Origin: an uncultured Bacteroidota bacterium
GTDB lineage: Bacteria; Bacteroidota; Bacteroidia; Flavobacteriales; Flavobacteriaceae
Direction of reading: 5' to 3'
DNA: 42,989 nucleotides
Assembly (NCBI GenBank): GCA_902510475.1
Contig: CABXCC010000010.1
Span: 1-42,989 of the forward strand
Made by a program: the position numbers and the translations under genes. Positions 26,916-35,936 of the stretch are shown piece by piece. Under the pieces are notes generated by a model. That model was not told where the DNA came from and did not search any database. It worked only from the letters and a program-made list of their open reading frames with translations. The number at the start of each line of letters is the position of its first letter. Position 1 is the first letter of the stretch.

Positions 26916-27710
26916 TTAATCGAATTTAATTTCAAACGGGTTATTAAGATTACTAAAAGATTCTAAATCAACTCTCAAAGAACCAACAATTAAATCTGCC
27001 TTAATTCTAATTGGAATTCTATTCTTGTCAGCAGTAATCCACATAGTTAAACTTTCATCTTTTTTAAATACTCTTCCAGATTGAACATAGGGTTGAATTT
27101 TGAAACATAGAACTTTTCCAAAATTAGTATTTATAAATTCAGCGGACAAATGCTTGATTTTTAATTTATAATTCTCCGAATCAAAAAACATATTAATTGT
27201 AAGCTCATTATTTTTGTCTAAATCTTCAAGACTATAAAAATTTCTCAAAAAATAGAAAACGGAAACCATGTCCTGCGAGTTCTCTAATAAAGAAAAAGTT
27301 TTTGACGAATTTCTTTTAAAATCGTTAACTCTAGCCTCCTTTGAATTATGGTTAAATAGTATTTCTAAATTCTTAGTGTAACCACCTTCATTTATATTCC
27401 TTATAAATTTAATCGGAATAATTTTTTTCTTATCGAAGTAACTTTCATATCTGTCATAAACCTTAAAAAATAGGTTTATTGGACCAGTACTTTGGCCAAT
27501 CATTTTTGCATGGAATTGGTCTTTATTATTTTGAGTTAGGTTAACAGTTGCCTCACCAGCTTTAAACCAACCACTGTATGAAATTTTATAATTTAACCAT
27601 TCTCCAGATTTAAATGCATATTTATTTTGGGAATTGGAATTGTTAAAAACCAAAAATGCTATCAAAAAAAGAAAATATCTTGTTGTATTTTTAAGAATTA
27701 AAATGATCAT
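26916..27710 (-). CDS. DUF3108 domain-containing exported protein
   Basis: This 264-residue protein has a signal peptide (hydrophobic residues about 11-22, ending NSNSQ) and a DUF3108 domain filling the rest. Conserved pieces are GEWLNYKISYSGWFKAGEA near the start, VYDRYESYFD, and TMWITADKNRIPIRIKADL with the final strand GSLRVDLESF. The family has a beta-barrel, lipocalin-like fold of unknown function and is expected in the periplasm. The gene begins inside the end of uvrC (20 bp overlap, different frame) and its stop abuts the ATG of the M23 gene, so it is co-transcribed with both. Confidence 0.87.
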   Translation of the reverse strand: MIILILKNTTRYFLFLIAFLVFNNSNSQNKYAFKSGEWLNYKISYSGWFKAGEATVNLTQNNKDQFHAKMIGQSTGPINLFFKVYDRYESYFDKKKIIPIKFIRNINEGGYTKNLEILFNHNSKEARVNDFKRNSSKTFSLLENSQDMVSVFYFLRNFYSLEDLDKNNELTINMFFDSENYKLKIKHLSAEFINTNFGKVLCFKIQPYVQSGRVFKKDESLTMWITADKNRIPIRIKADLIVGSLRVDLESFSNLNNPFEIKFD

Positions 27711-29511
27711 AAATTATTTTAGCTTTTTTTGCTCCAACTATCTGTTTAAGTTCCCCCATTTTTTGTGTTTTTATATTTTTCAAAGACTTGAATTTTTTCA
27801 TTAGATTCAAAAATGTTTTTTCTCCTATACCTGGAATTCGTTGTAATTCACTATCTAAAAAAGAGTTATCTCTTCTGTTTCTATACTGTCTGAGACTAAA
27901 TCGGTGTGCTTCATCTCTTAATTTTTGAATTAATTTTAAAGAAGGAGATCTTTTGTCAATATAAACTGGTGTACTTTCACCATAAAAATATATTTCTTCT
28001 AGTCTTTTGGCAATACCTATTATGCTGATTTTTTTTTCAAGACCTAACTTTTTCAAAGACTTTACCGACGAGGATAATTGCCCCTTACCTCCATCAATAA
28101 TTATTAGATTTGGTAAACTTTTATTTTCATCTATCATTCTAGAATACCTTCTAAAAACAACCTCTTCCATTGAGGCAAAATCATCTGGAGAAGAAACCGA
28201 TTTGATGTTAAAATGTCTATAATCTTTCTTTGACGGCCTTCCATTTTTAAAAACAACACACGCCGATGAAGGAAAACTTCCTTGAAAATTTGAATTATCA
28301 AAACATTCTATGTGTTTTGGAAGAGTATTCATGTTTAGGTCATTTTTTAATATTTTCAATGTCTTTTGAAATGAATCTAAATTTTCGAGATTTTTATTTG
28401 ATTTAAAAATATTAATCTTATAATTTTTAATGTTTCTAATTGACATTAGCAATAAATGATTTTTGTCACCTGCCTTTGGTATAATACATTTTTTATAATC
28501 CATCGAATCAACAAAAATATTTGAACACAATTCGGTTGATTTTGATCTAAATTTAACTTTAATCTGAGAAATCAACTGTTCAAGTATAAGTTGATCTTCA
28601 ATTACATTTGTTTTTTTTACATGTGTGTTGAAGGAACTTATTATAAACCCATTAGAAACCTGAGTGAAATTTATAAAAGCATAATTATTATCAGAAACAA
28701 TTGAATAAATATCTAAATTCTTTATTCTTGAACTAACAATCATTGATTTAGATTGATAGTTTTCTAATGCCTTTAGATTGTTCTTACATTCTAATGCCTT
28801 TTCAAATTCCTCTTTATTTGAAAAGCTTATCATCTGCTGTTTTAACTGAATTTTTGATTTTGAAAACCTACCTTTTAAAATATTTTTTACAGAATTTATT
28901 ATTAGATTATAATTTTTTTCTGAAATTAAGTTTTTAGAATTGTGATTTTCAGTTTCAAATCCCAAAATAATAAAGTGACTTTTTTTCTCTAAAACCCTTA
29001 AAGAAATTTTATTGTTTAAGTCATTAATAAATTTTTGATTTAAATTATAGTTCCCCTTCCTAATTGGATATATATTATTGATCAAATCCAAAAGAGTATT
29101 TATCGTTTTAATATTTGTATACGGACCAAAATATTCTGAACCATCATTAATTATTTTTCTGGTTAAAAATATCCTTGGGAATCTTTCATTTTTTATACAA
29201 ATCCACGGATAGGATTTCCCGTCTTTTAGCAAAATATTATACTTAGGTTTAAATTTCTTTATTAGATTGTTTTCTAGAAGAAGTGCATCTGATTCAGTAT
29301 CAACCAAAACAACAGAGATACGTGAAATGTTAGAAACTAGGGATCTTGTTTTTTCATCACTTTTTTTTCCAGTGAAATATGATCTGACTCTTTTTTTTAA
29401 ATTTTTGGCCTTTCCAACATAAATTACTCTGTCTGACTTGTTCAAAAATTTATAAACACCTGGAGAAGTCGTAATGTTTTTTAAATATTCAGAAATAGGA
29501 CTCTTTTCCAT
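27691..29511 (-). CDS. uvrC: UvrC, excinuclease ABC subunit C
   Basis: UvrC makes both incisions in nucleotide excision repair with UvrA and UvrB. The 606-residue protein has an N-terminal GIY-YIG nuclease (PGVYKFLNKSDRVIYVGKAK, residues about 14-95) and a UVR motif that binds UvrB (NKEEFEKALECKNNLKALEN). The RNase-H-like nuclease follows (HIECFDNSNFQGSFPSSACV with its Asp), and tandem helix-hairpin-helix motifs at the C-terminus include LQRIPGIGEKTFLNLMKKF. Length is normal. It lies 47 bp after the DksA-like gene, and its last 20 bp overlap the DUF3108 start. Confidence 0.95.
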   Translation of the reverse strand: MEKSPISEYLKNITTSPGVYKFLNKSDRVIYVGKAKNLKKRVRSYFTGKKSDEKTRSLVSNISRISVVLVDTESDALLLENNLIKKFKPKYNILLKDGKSYPWICIKNERFPRIFLTRKIINDGSEYFGPYTNIKTINTLLDLINNIYPIRKGNYNLNQKFINDLNNKISLRVLEKKSHFIILGFETENHNSKNLISEKNYNLIINSVKNILKGRFSKSKIQLKQQMISFSNKEEFEKALECKNNLKALENYQSKSMIVSSRIKNLDIYSIVSDNNYAFINFTQVSNGFIISSFNTHVKKTNVIEDQLILEQLISQIKVKFRSKSTELCSNIFVDSMDYKKCIIPKAGDKNHLLLMSIRNIKNYKINIFKSNKNLENLDSFQKTLKILKNDLNMNTLPKHIECFDNSNFQGSFPSSACVVFKNGRPSKKDYRHFNIKSVSSPDDFASMEEVVFRRYSRMIDENKSLPNLIIIDGGKGQLSSSVKSLKKLGLEKKISIIGIAKRLEEIYFYGESTPVYIDKRSPSLKLIQKLRDEAHRFSLRQYRNRRDNSFLDSELQRIPGIGEKTFLNLMKKFKSLKNIKTQKMGELKQIVGAKKAKIIYDHFNS

Positions 29512-29558
29512 TACTCAAATATACCACGAAATGTTTCTAATATATAAAAAGGATTCAG

Positions 29559-29942
29559 CTATCTCTGCATATTCTTGGCTTCAATACTCAAAGTAGCATG
29601 AGGTACAAGCTTTAGTCTTTCATTTGAAATAAGCTTACCGGTAACTCTACATATCCCGTAAGTTTTATTCTCAATTCTAATCAATGCAGTTTTTAAGTCC
29701 CTTATAAACTTTTCTTGTCTTAGGGCTAATTGTGAATTTGATTCTTTACTCATAACAGTACTGCCCTCGTCAAAAGCTTTAAATGTTGGAGAGGTGTCTT
29801 CAGTCCCATTATTATGGTCATTCATGTAAGCACTCTTGATCAACTCTAGATCATGCTTTGCTTTACTGATTTTTTCATTTATTAGCTTTTTGAATTCTGC
29901 TAAATCTGAATCTGAATATCTAATATTTACATCTTTACTCAT
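29559..29942 (-). CDS. TraR/DksA-like protein without a complete zinc finger
   Basis: This is a 127-residue cytoplasmic protein with an N-terminal coiled-coil region (about 11-40 and 70-92) and a DksA-type C-terminal domain. DksA binds the RNA polymerase secondary channel and modulates transcription with ppGpp. Only one of the four zinc cysteines remains: C98 in YGICRVTGKLI, while the others read T101, S119 and A122 (VPHATLSIEAK). This degenerate pattern is familiar in Bacteroidota homologs and probably does not bind zinc. The gene starts 4 bp after ileS, a coupling often seen in Flavobacteriia. Confidence 0.9.
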   Translation of the reverse strand: MSKDVNIRYSDSDLAEFKKLINEKISKAKHDLELIKSAYMNDHNNGTEDTSPTFKAFDEGSTVMSKESNSQLALRQEKFIRDLKTALIRIENKTYGICRVTGKLISNERLKLVPHATLSIEAKNMQR

Positions 29943-29946
29943 GGTT

Positions 29947-32900
29947 TTAAACTTTAGTTATAAATATTTTAGTTTTTAATTTTTCAAAAAATATTTCATG
30001 ACCCCCCTCATGCTGGACATTAAACTGTATAGCATTTGCAAGTGTCTCTGATTTTACATACTCTAAATTGTTATTGATAGCTTTTTCAATTTCAAAATCA
30101 CCAGAGAAATTTAAACTGATTCTATCAGTAACCTCAAAACCGTTTGATTTTCTCAAATTTTGAACCTTGCTAACAATTTCTCTTGCAATCCCCTCTTCCA
30201 TTAATTCTTGATCTATCTTGATATCTAATGCAACAGTTATGTTGCCTTCGTTAGCTACTAACCAACCTTCAATATCTTTAGAGGAGATGTCAAAATCATC
30301 TACGTTGAAAGTTATAGATTTTTTATCAATAATTAAATCAATTTTTCCTGTTTTTTCCAACTCTAGAATTCTGGTATTTTCAAGTAAATTAGTTTGAGAG
30401 GAAATTTCTTTCATGAACTTTCCGTATTTAGGACCTAATTTTTTAAAATTAGGTTTGATTGATTTTACAAGTAAATCAGATTTTCCCTCAATAAATTCTA
30501 TATTTTTTACATTAACCTCTCTCTTAATTTCTTCTGAAACTGAGTCAATTATATTTTTTTTACTAAAGCTTTCAACTGGGATTAAAATCCTATTTAAGGG
30601 CTGTCTTACCTTAATTTTTTCTTTTGCCCTTAATGACAAGGTCAGAGAAGAAATTATTTGTGCATAGCTTATCTTTTCTTGTAAGTCTTTGTCAATCTTA
30701 CAGGTGTCAGAAACTGGAAAGTTTTCAAGGTGAACACTTTCCGGAAATTTTCTGTCAATATTTCTGGTTAAATCCTGAAACATTTTGTCCATAAAAAAAG
30801 GGGAAATTGGTGCAGAAATTTTACATATATCAACTAAAACAGTGAATAATGTTTGGTATGCAGAAATTTTATCAAGCTCATATTCTCCTTTCCAAAATCT
30901 TCTTCTACTTAATCTAACATACCAATTACTCAAATTGTCGATAACAAAATTAGATATCTCTCTAGCTGCTTTTGTAGGTTCATAATCCTCGTAAAATTTT
31001 TCAACTTTAGAAATAAGTGTGTTTAGTTCTGAAATAATCCATCTGTCTAATTCAGGTTTTTCTTCGAATTTGATCTCATTTTCTTTATAATTAAAGTTGT
31101 CAATATTGGCATATAATGCGAAAAACGAATAGGTATTATAAAGTGTTCCAAAAAATTTTCTTTTAATCTCGTCAACTCCGTTAATGTCAAACTTTAAATT
31201 ATCCCAAGGATTTGAATTTGAAATCATATACCACCTTGTAGCATCTGGCCCATAATCTGAAAGGGTTTTAAACGGATCAATCGCATTACCTAACCTTTTT
31301 GACATCTTTTGACCATTTTTGTCTAGTACCAATCCATTTGAAATAACATTTTTATATGAAACAGAATCAAAAACCATTGTGCTGATTGCGTGTAAGGTAT
31401 AAAACCAGCCTCTGGTTTGGTCAACTCCTTCAGCGATAAAATCAGCAGGATAAAATTTATTGCTATCTATATTCTCTTTATTTTCAAATGGATAGTGCCA
31501 TTGAGCATAAGGCATGCTTCCAGAGTCAAACCAAACATCAATTAAATCTTCTTCTCTTTTCATTTTCTTTCCAGAACTTGAAACTAAGATTATTCTATCA
31601 ACAACATTTTTATGAAGATCTATTTTTGAGTAATTTTCATCTGACAAGTCATTTAATTTGAACTCAGAAAATATATTTTCCCTCATGAAACCTTTTTCTA
31701 CAGACTTTGCAATCTCGTGAATCAACTCCTCAATAGAGCCGATACATATCTCTTCTTTTCCATCCTCAGTTCTCCAAATCGGAAGGGGTATGCCCCAAAA
31801 TCTCGATCTTGAAAGATTCCAGTCGTTAACATTTTCAAGCCATTTCTCAAACCTACCTTCTCCAGTTGATTTTGGTTTCCAATTAATTTTCTTGTTTAAT
31901 GATACCATTTTGTCTCTAAAGGACGAAGCTTTAATAAACCATGAATCAATCGGATAATACAAAATAGGCTTGTCCGTTCTCCAACAATTTGGGTAACTGT
32001 GTTTGTATTTTTCTACTTTAAAAGCTTTGTTTTCTGTTTTTAGTTTAATTGCAATTTCAACATCAACTGACTTTTCTGGGACATTATCCTTTTCATAATA
32101 CTCGTTTTTCACAAACTTACCCGCTAATTCACGCATTTCAGGTCTAAATTTTCCTTGTAAATCAACTAAGGGAACCAAATCACCATTAGAGTCCTTTACT
32201 AACATGGGAGGGATCGGAGGTTTTGCAGATTTAGCTACTAATGCATCATCTGCTCCAAAAGTGGGGGCAGTATGAACGATTCCAGTACCGTCAGTAGTCG
32301 TTACAAAATCACCTAAAATTATCCTAAAAGCATCTTTTGGGTTTTCATTGGGGATTGCGTAATCAATTAATTGTTCGTATTTGATATTTTCTAATTCTTT
32401 ACCCACAAAGGATTTTATTTTTATAAAGGGAATTTTTTTTGCGTTGAATTCATATTCAACCAAATCTTGCAAATTATCAGATTCATAATATACATTTGAA
32501 AACTGTTTGGAAATTAAATCTTCTGCAACAATATAGTCAGCCTTCATCCCTGTATACTGATTAAATGATCTTATTAAACAATATTTGATTTTTGGACCTA
32601 CGGTTAAAGCAGTATTACTTGGTAGCGTCCACGGAGTAGTTGTCCATGCTATTACAAAAATATCTAAATCACTTGTTAAAAAGTCTGGTAAATCTTTGGT
32701 CAAAAGTTTAAACTGAGCCGTTACAGTTGTGTCAGAAACGTCTTGATATGTACCCGGCTGATTCAACTCATGAGAACTAATCGCTGTTCCTGCTTTTGGA
32801 GAATATGGTTGAATTGTATATCCTTTATACATAAGGTCTTTGTCATAAATTTGTTTTAATAACCACCAAACCGATTCCATGTACTTTGAAGTATATGTTA

Positions 32901-33345
32901 CGTATGGGTTATTTACATCAACCCAATATCCCATTTTTAAAGTCAAATCATTCCAAATATCTGTGTATTTCATGACTGCTTTTTTACACTCCTCATTATA
33001 ATCCTCAACACTAATTTTTTTACCTATATCCTCCTTTGTGATTCCTAAACTATTTTCAACTCCAAGCTCAACAGGCAAACCATGCGTGTCCCATCCGGCT
33101 TTTCTCTGTACATAAAAACCTTTCATAGTTTTAAATCTTAAAAAAATATCCTTAATTGATCTAGCTAAAACATGATGAATTCCTGGCAGCCCATTTGCCG
33201 AAGGAGGTCCTTCAAAAAATATATATGGATTTTTACCAGAGGTCTTATTTACAGATTTTTTGAAAATTTCATTTTTTTTCCAATAGGAAAGTATTTCTTC
33301 AGAAATTTTTGGAAGGTCTAAATATTTATATTCGTTAAAATTCAT
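29947..33345 (-). CDS. ileS: Isoleucyl-tRNA synthetase
   Basis: This class I synthetase charges tRNA-Ile and edits valine. The 1132-residue length points to the long, eukaryote-like IleRS type found in Bacteroidota, a type often associated with low mupirocin sensitivity (inference). Visible motifs are PPSANGLPGIHHVLARSIKD, whose GIHH is the HIGH-equivalent, GWDTHGLPVE in the following block, and TTPWTLPSN in the editing domain. The WFDSGSMPYAQWHYP block and GQKMSKRLGN (KMSKS loop) follow, then a helical anticodon-binding region and a long C-terminal extension. It starts with ATG 54 bp after the radA stop and runs straight into the DksA-like gene. Confidence 0.96.
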   Translation of the reverse strand: MNFNEYKYLDLPKISEEILSYWKKNEIFKKSVNKTSGKNPYIFFEGPPSANGLPGIHHVLARSIKDIFLRFKTMKGFYVQRKAGWDTHGLPVELGVENSLGITKEDIGKKISVEDYNEECKKAVMKYTDIWNDLTLKMGYWVDVNNPYVTYTSKYMESVWWLLKQIYDKDLMYKGYTIQPYSPKAGTAISSHELNQPGTYQDVSDTTVTAQFKLLTKDLPDFLTSDLDIFVIAWTTTPWTLPSNTALTVGPKIKYCLIRSFNQYTGMKADYIVAEDLISKQFSNVYYESDNLQDLVEYEFNAKKIPFIKIKSFVGKELENIKYEQLIDYAIPNENPKDAFRIILGDFVTTTDGTGIVHTAPTFGADDALVAKSAKPPIPPMLVKDSNGDLVPLVDLQGKFRPEMRELAGKFVKNEYYEKDNVPEKSVDVEIAIKLKTENKAFKVEKYKHSYPNCWRTDKPILYYPIDSWFIKASSFRDKMVSLNKKINWKPKSTGEGRFEKWLENVNDWNLSRSRFWGIPLPIWRTEDGKEEICIGSIEELIHEIAKSVEKGFMRENIFSEFKLNDLSDENYSKIDLHKNVVDRIILVSSSGKKMKREEDLIDVWFDSGSMPYAQWHYPFENKENIDSNKFYPADFIAEGVDQTRGWFYTLHAISTMVFDSVSYKNVISNGLVLDKNGQKMSKRLGNAIDPFKTLSDYGPDATRWYMISNSNPWDNLKFDINGVDEIKRKFFGTLYNTYSFFALYANIDNFNYKENEIKFEEKPELDRWIISELNTLISKVEKFYEDYEPTKAAREISNFVIDNLSNWYVRLSRRRFWKGEYELDKISAYQTLFTVLVDICKISAPISPFFMDKMFQDLTRNIDRKFPESVHLENFPVSDTCKIDKDLQEKISYAQIISSLTLSLRAKEKIKVRQPLNRILIPVESFSKKNIIDSVSEEIKREVNVKNIEFIEGKSDLLVKSIKPNFKKLGPKYGKFMKEISSQTNLLENTRILELEKTGKIDLIIDKKSITFNVDDFDISSKDIEGWLVANEGNITVALDIKIDQELMEEGIAREIVSKVQNLRKSNGFEVTDRISLNFSGDFEIEKAINNNLEYVKSETLANAIQFNVQHEGGHEIFFEKLKTKIFITKV

Positions 33346-33399
33346 TGGTTATTTGAAAAATTTACCGAGTCAACGAAAATACTAAATTTAGTTTAACAA

Positions 33400-34758
33400 T
33401 TATGAAATGTGATCTATCAAATCCTCAATTCTTGTTAAATAAATAACTTCAATTTTTTTGGAGGAAATTACGTCACAATATTTTGAAACAAATATTTTAG
33501 AAAAACCAAGTTTTTCAGCCTCTTTTATTCTTTGATCAATTCTTCTAACAGGTCTAATTTCGCCAGAAAGACCAACTTCAGCTGCAAAACAATAGTCCTC
33601 GGGAATACTAACATCATTATTGGACGACATAATTGCTGAAATTATAGCTAAATCATTCCCTGTGTCTTCAACTTTTAGCCCACCCGTAATATTTAAAAAT
33701 ATATCTTTTGAGCCTAAGTGAAAGCCTGCTCTTTTTTCTAACACCGCCAATAACATATTAAGTCTTTTAGAATTTATTCCATTTGAACTTCTTTGAGGTG
33801 TTCCATATACTGCAGAACTTACCAGGGCCTGTACCTCGATAAGAAATGGTCTAGAGCCTTCCACGGAAGCGCATATCGCAGTTCCGCTTAGTTTCTGGTC
33901 TGATTTTCCTATTAAAATTTCCGAGGGATTAACTATTTCTTTCAATCCTTCAGTAACCATTTCATATATTCCTATTTCATTTGTTGATCCAAATCTATTC
34001 TTTTTTAACCTTAAAATTCTATATAAATGATTTCTGTCACCTTCAAACTGTAATACGGTATCTACCATGTGTTCTAAAACTTTTGGACCGGCAATATTCC
34101 CGTCTTTATTAATGTGGCCAATTAACATTATAGGGATAGAGGTCCTTTTTGCAAAATTTATTAACTCAGCAGTACATGTTTTTAATTGTGTTATACTTCC
34201 TTGCATTGAATCTATTGAGCCTGTAGTTAAGGTTTGAATAGAATCTATTATTAATAGATTTGGTCTGGTTTTTTCAGCTTGAGAAAAAATATTTTCCAAT
34301 TTATTTTCTGAATAGATTAAACAATCTTTGTTGGAGTAACTTATCCTATTAGCTCTAATTTTAATTTGATTCTCGCTCTCTTCGCCAGAAACGTATAAAA
34401 CTCTTTGTTTAATTTTTAAGGATAGTTGCAAAAATAATGTGCTTTTGCCAATTCCAGGCTCTCCTCCCAATAGTGTAATTGAACCGGGTACTATACCTCC
34501 CCCTAATACCCTGTTAAACTCATTATCATTTGTTTTAATTCTGTATTCGTCCTTAATTTTAATTTCATGAATGGATTTTGGAGTATTTTGAACATCGTTT
34601 AAGTCTGATTTTGTATGATCCCACAATGATTTTTTTGAAGCTTGTACAAACTCTTCTGTAATTGTATTCCAGCTATTACATTTGTTACACTGGCCTTGCC
34701 ATTTTGCATATTGAGCTCCGCAGTTTTGACAATAAAAGGTGCTTTTCAATTTTGACAT
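33400..34758 (-). CDS. radA: RadA (Sms), DNA repair ATPase
   Basis: RadA is a RecA-like branch-migration helicase that works in recombinational repair. The 452-residue protein has an N-terminal C4 zinc finger (C10, C13, C24, C27 in YCQNCGAQYAKWQGQCNKC), a RecA core with Walker A GGEPGIGKST, and the RadA-specific KNRFG motif (LKKNRFGSTNEIG). A Lon-protease-like C-terminal domain (residues about 270-450) follows. All family features are intact. It starts 2 bp after the esterase-like gene and is 54 bp upstream of ileS. Confidence 0.96.
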   Translation of the reverse strand: MSKLKSTFYCQNCGAQYAKWQGQCNKCNSWNTITEEFVQASKKSLWDHTKSDLNDVQNTPKSIHEIKIKDEYRIKTNDNEFNRVLGGGIVPGSITLLGGEPGIGKSTLFLQLSLKIKQRVLYVSGEESENQIKIRANRISYSNKDCLIYSENKLENIFSQAEKTRPNLLIIDSIQTLTTGSIDSMQGSITQLKTCTAELINFAKRTSIPIMLIGHINKDGNIAGPKVLEHMVDTVLQFEGDRNHLYRILRLKKNRFGSTNEIGIYEMVTEGLKEIVNPSEILIGKSDQKLSGTAICASVEGSRPFLIEVQALVSSAVYGTPQRSSNGINSKRLNMLLAVLEKRAGFHLGSKDIFLNITGGLKVEDTGNDLAIISAIMSSNNDVSIPEDYCFAAEVGLSGEIRPVRRIDQRIKEAEKLGFSKIFVSKYCDVISSKKIEVIYLTRIEDLIDHIS

Positions 34759-34760
34759 AA

Positions 34761-35936
34761 TTATAAATTAAAGTCATCTTGTATTCTGTCTGCTAATTCT
34801 AATAAATAATCTTTTGTTAAACCCTGAACTTCATTCATGTTATATGCAGATCTATAAATCTGCATAGCTCTTTCGGGATCACCTGTCTCTTCAAAAAATC
34901 TGCCTTTGTAGTAACTTGGTAATATTGTTTCAGGATAATATTCAAACGCATATTCAGAAAGATCCTCGTAATATTTAAATTTTTCTTTTGACTCAATATA
35001 TTCTTCAATTGCCATAAAATCATTCATTGAGACTTTTTTATCTATACCATAATATCCCTTTATATTTTTATATTTTTCTATCAAATAATCAACAGGTGAT
35101 GACTCTAGCTTTGAGATAATTGAATCATACTCAATCTTATCTATATCCTTATACAGAGAATATGTCTCACGGATAGATTTAGGAATGCTTAATGTAGGTA
35201 AAGTATAATGATTCTCTTCATCATAAATCAATGACTTAAATTTTAATCTTTTATTTTTTATCAAATTCAATGAATTAGAAAAATTCAGAACATCTTCATA
35301 AATTGTTTCAAAATCTTGTTTTGACGAAGAAACGGTGTAAAGAATATTAGCTTTTGTCTTACTTAAATTCTGAACTAAATATTCTTTCATGTCTTTGGAG
35401 AATTTTGGACTTATAGAAATATATCCCCTAATTAGTGGGTCATTCTTTAATAGAAAAAAATTAATAAAATTAGCAGTTCTTTCCTGTCCTAAAACAATAA
35501 TAAATTCAGAGGCTCTATAGTTTTTTGACATATGGGGTATTAATTCCTGAACAATAAAATCATAAAAATTTGCAGTGGAGGTAATGGGTGTATTGTTTAT
35601 GTTATCAAAAATACTTGAATCTTTAAATCTGGAATCTCTTTGTTTTATACCAACTACCAAATTTTCAGGAATATCACCCCAGTATGATAAGTAGTCAACT
35701 GAGCCAGAAACTAAATTAAATAGATGATCTCCATCCATTATAATCATCAAAGGATATGTGGTTTCATCGTCTTTTGTGAATGATCTGGGAAGTTGAATTT
35801 CAAAGGCTCTTTTGTCAGATAATATTTTCGAAACTATTGTATCGTTAATTTTTGAAACATACAAGGAATCTAAATTTTGACTAAAACAAAAGTTAGTGCA
35901 AATTATAAATGTAAATATAATTGTCAATTGTTTCAT
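34761..35936 (-). CDS. Esterase-fold (alpha/beta hydrolase) protein lacking the catalytic serine
   Basis: This 391-residue exported protein has a signal peptide ending at CFSQ (residue 20). Residues about 40-255 resemble the putative-esterase (IroE/EsterD-like) alpha/beta hydrolase fold: RAFEIQLPRSFTKDDETTYP, LMIIMDGDHLF and a retained His in EENHYTLPTL (H243). The nucleophile elbow, normally G-H-S-x-x, reads G150-Q151-E152-R153-T154, so the serine is replaced by glutamate (codon GAA at 35483-35481). The C-terminal 100 residues contain TPR-like helices (PSYYKGRFFEETGDPERAMQ). Its ATG overlaps the upstream stop (ATGA), and radA follows after 2 bp. It is likely a non-catalytic binding protein, by inference. 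Confidence 0.8.
   Translation of the reverse strand: MKQLTIIFTFIICTNFCFSQNLDSLYVSKINDTIVSKILSDKRAFEIQLPRSFTKDDETTYPLMIIMDGDHLFNLVSGSVDYLSYWGDIPENLVVGIKQRDSRFKDSSIFDNINNTPITSTANFYDFIVQELIPHMSKNYRASEFIIVLGQERTANFINFFLLKNDPLIRGYISISPKFSKDMKEYLVQNLSKTKANILYTVSSSKQDFETIYEDVLNFSNSLNLIKNKRLKFKSLIYDEENHYTLPTLSIPKSIRETYSLYKDIDKIEYDSIISKLESSPVDYLIEKYKNIKGYYGIDKKVSMNDFMAIEEYIESKEKFKYYEDLSEYAFEYYPETILPSYYKGRFFEETGDPERAMQIYRSAYNMNEVQGLTKDYLLELADRIQDDFNL

Noticed and set aside
29516-29523. TATATTTG element (minus strand) upstream of uvrC
   Set aside because: It ends 4 bp before the ATG and lacks a TTTG at the right distance. It would need a leaderless or internal start, which I cannot support.
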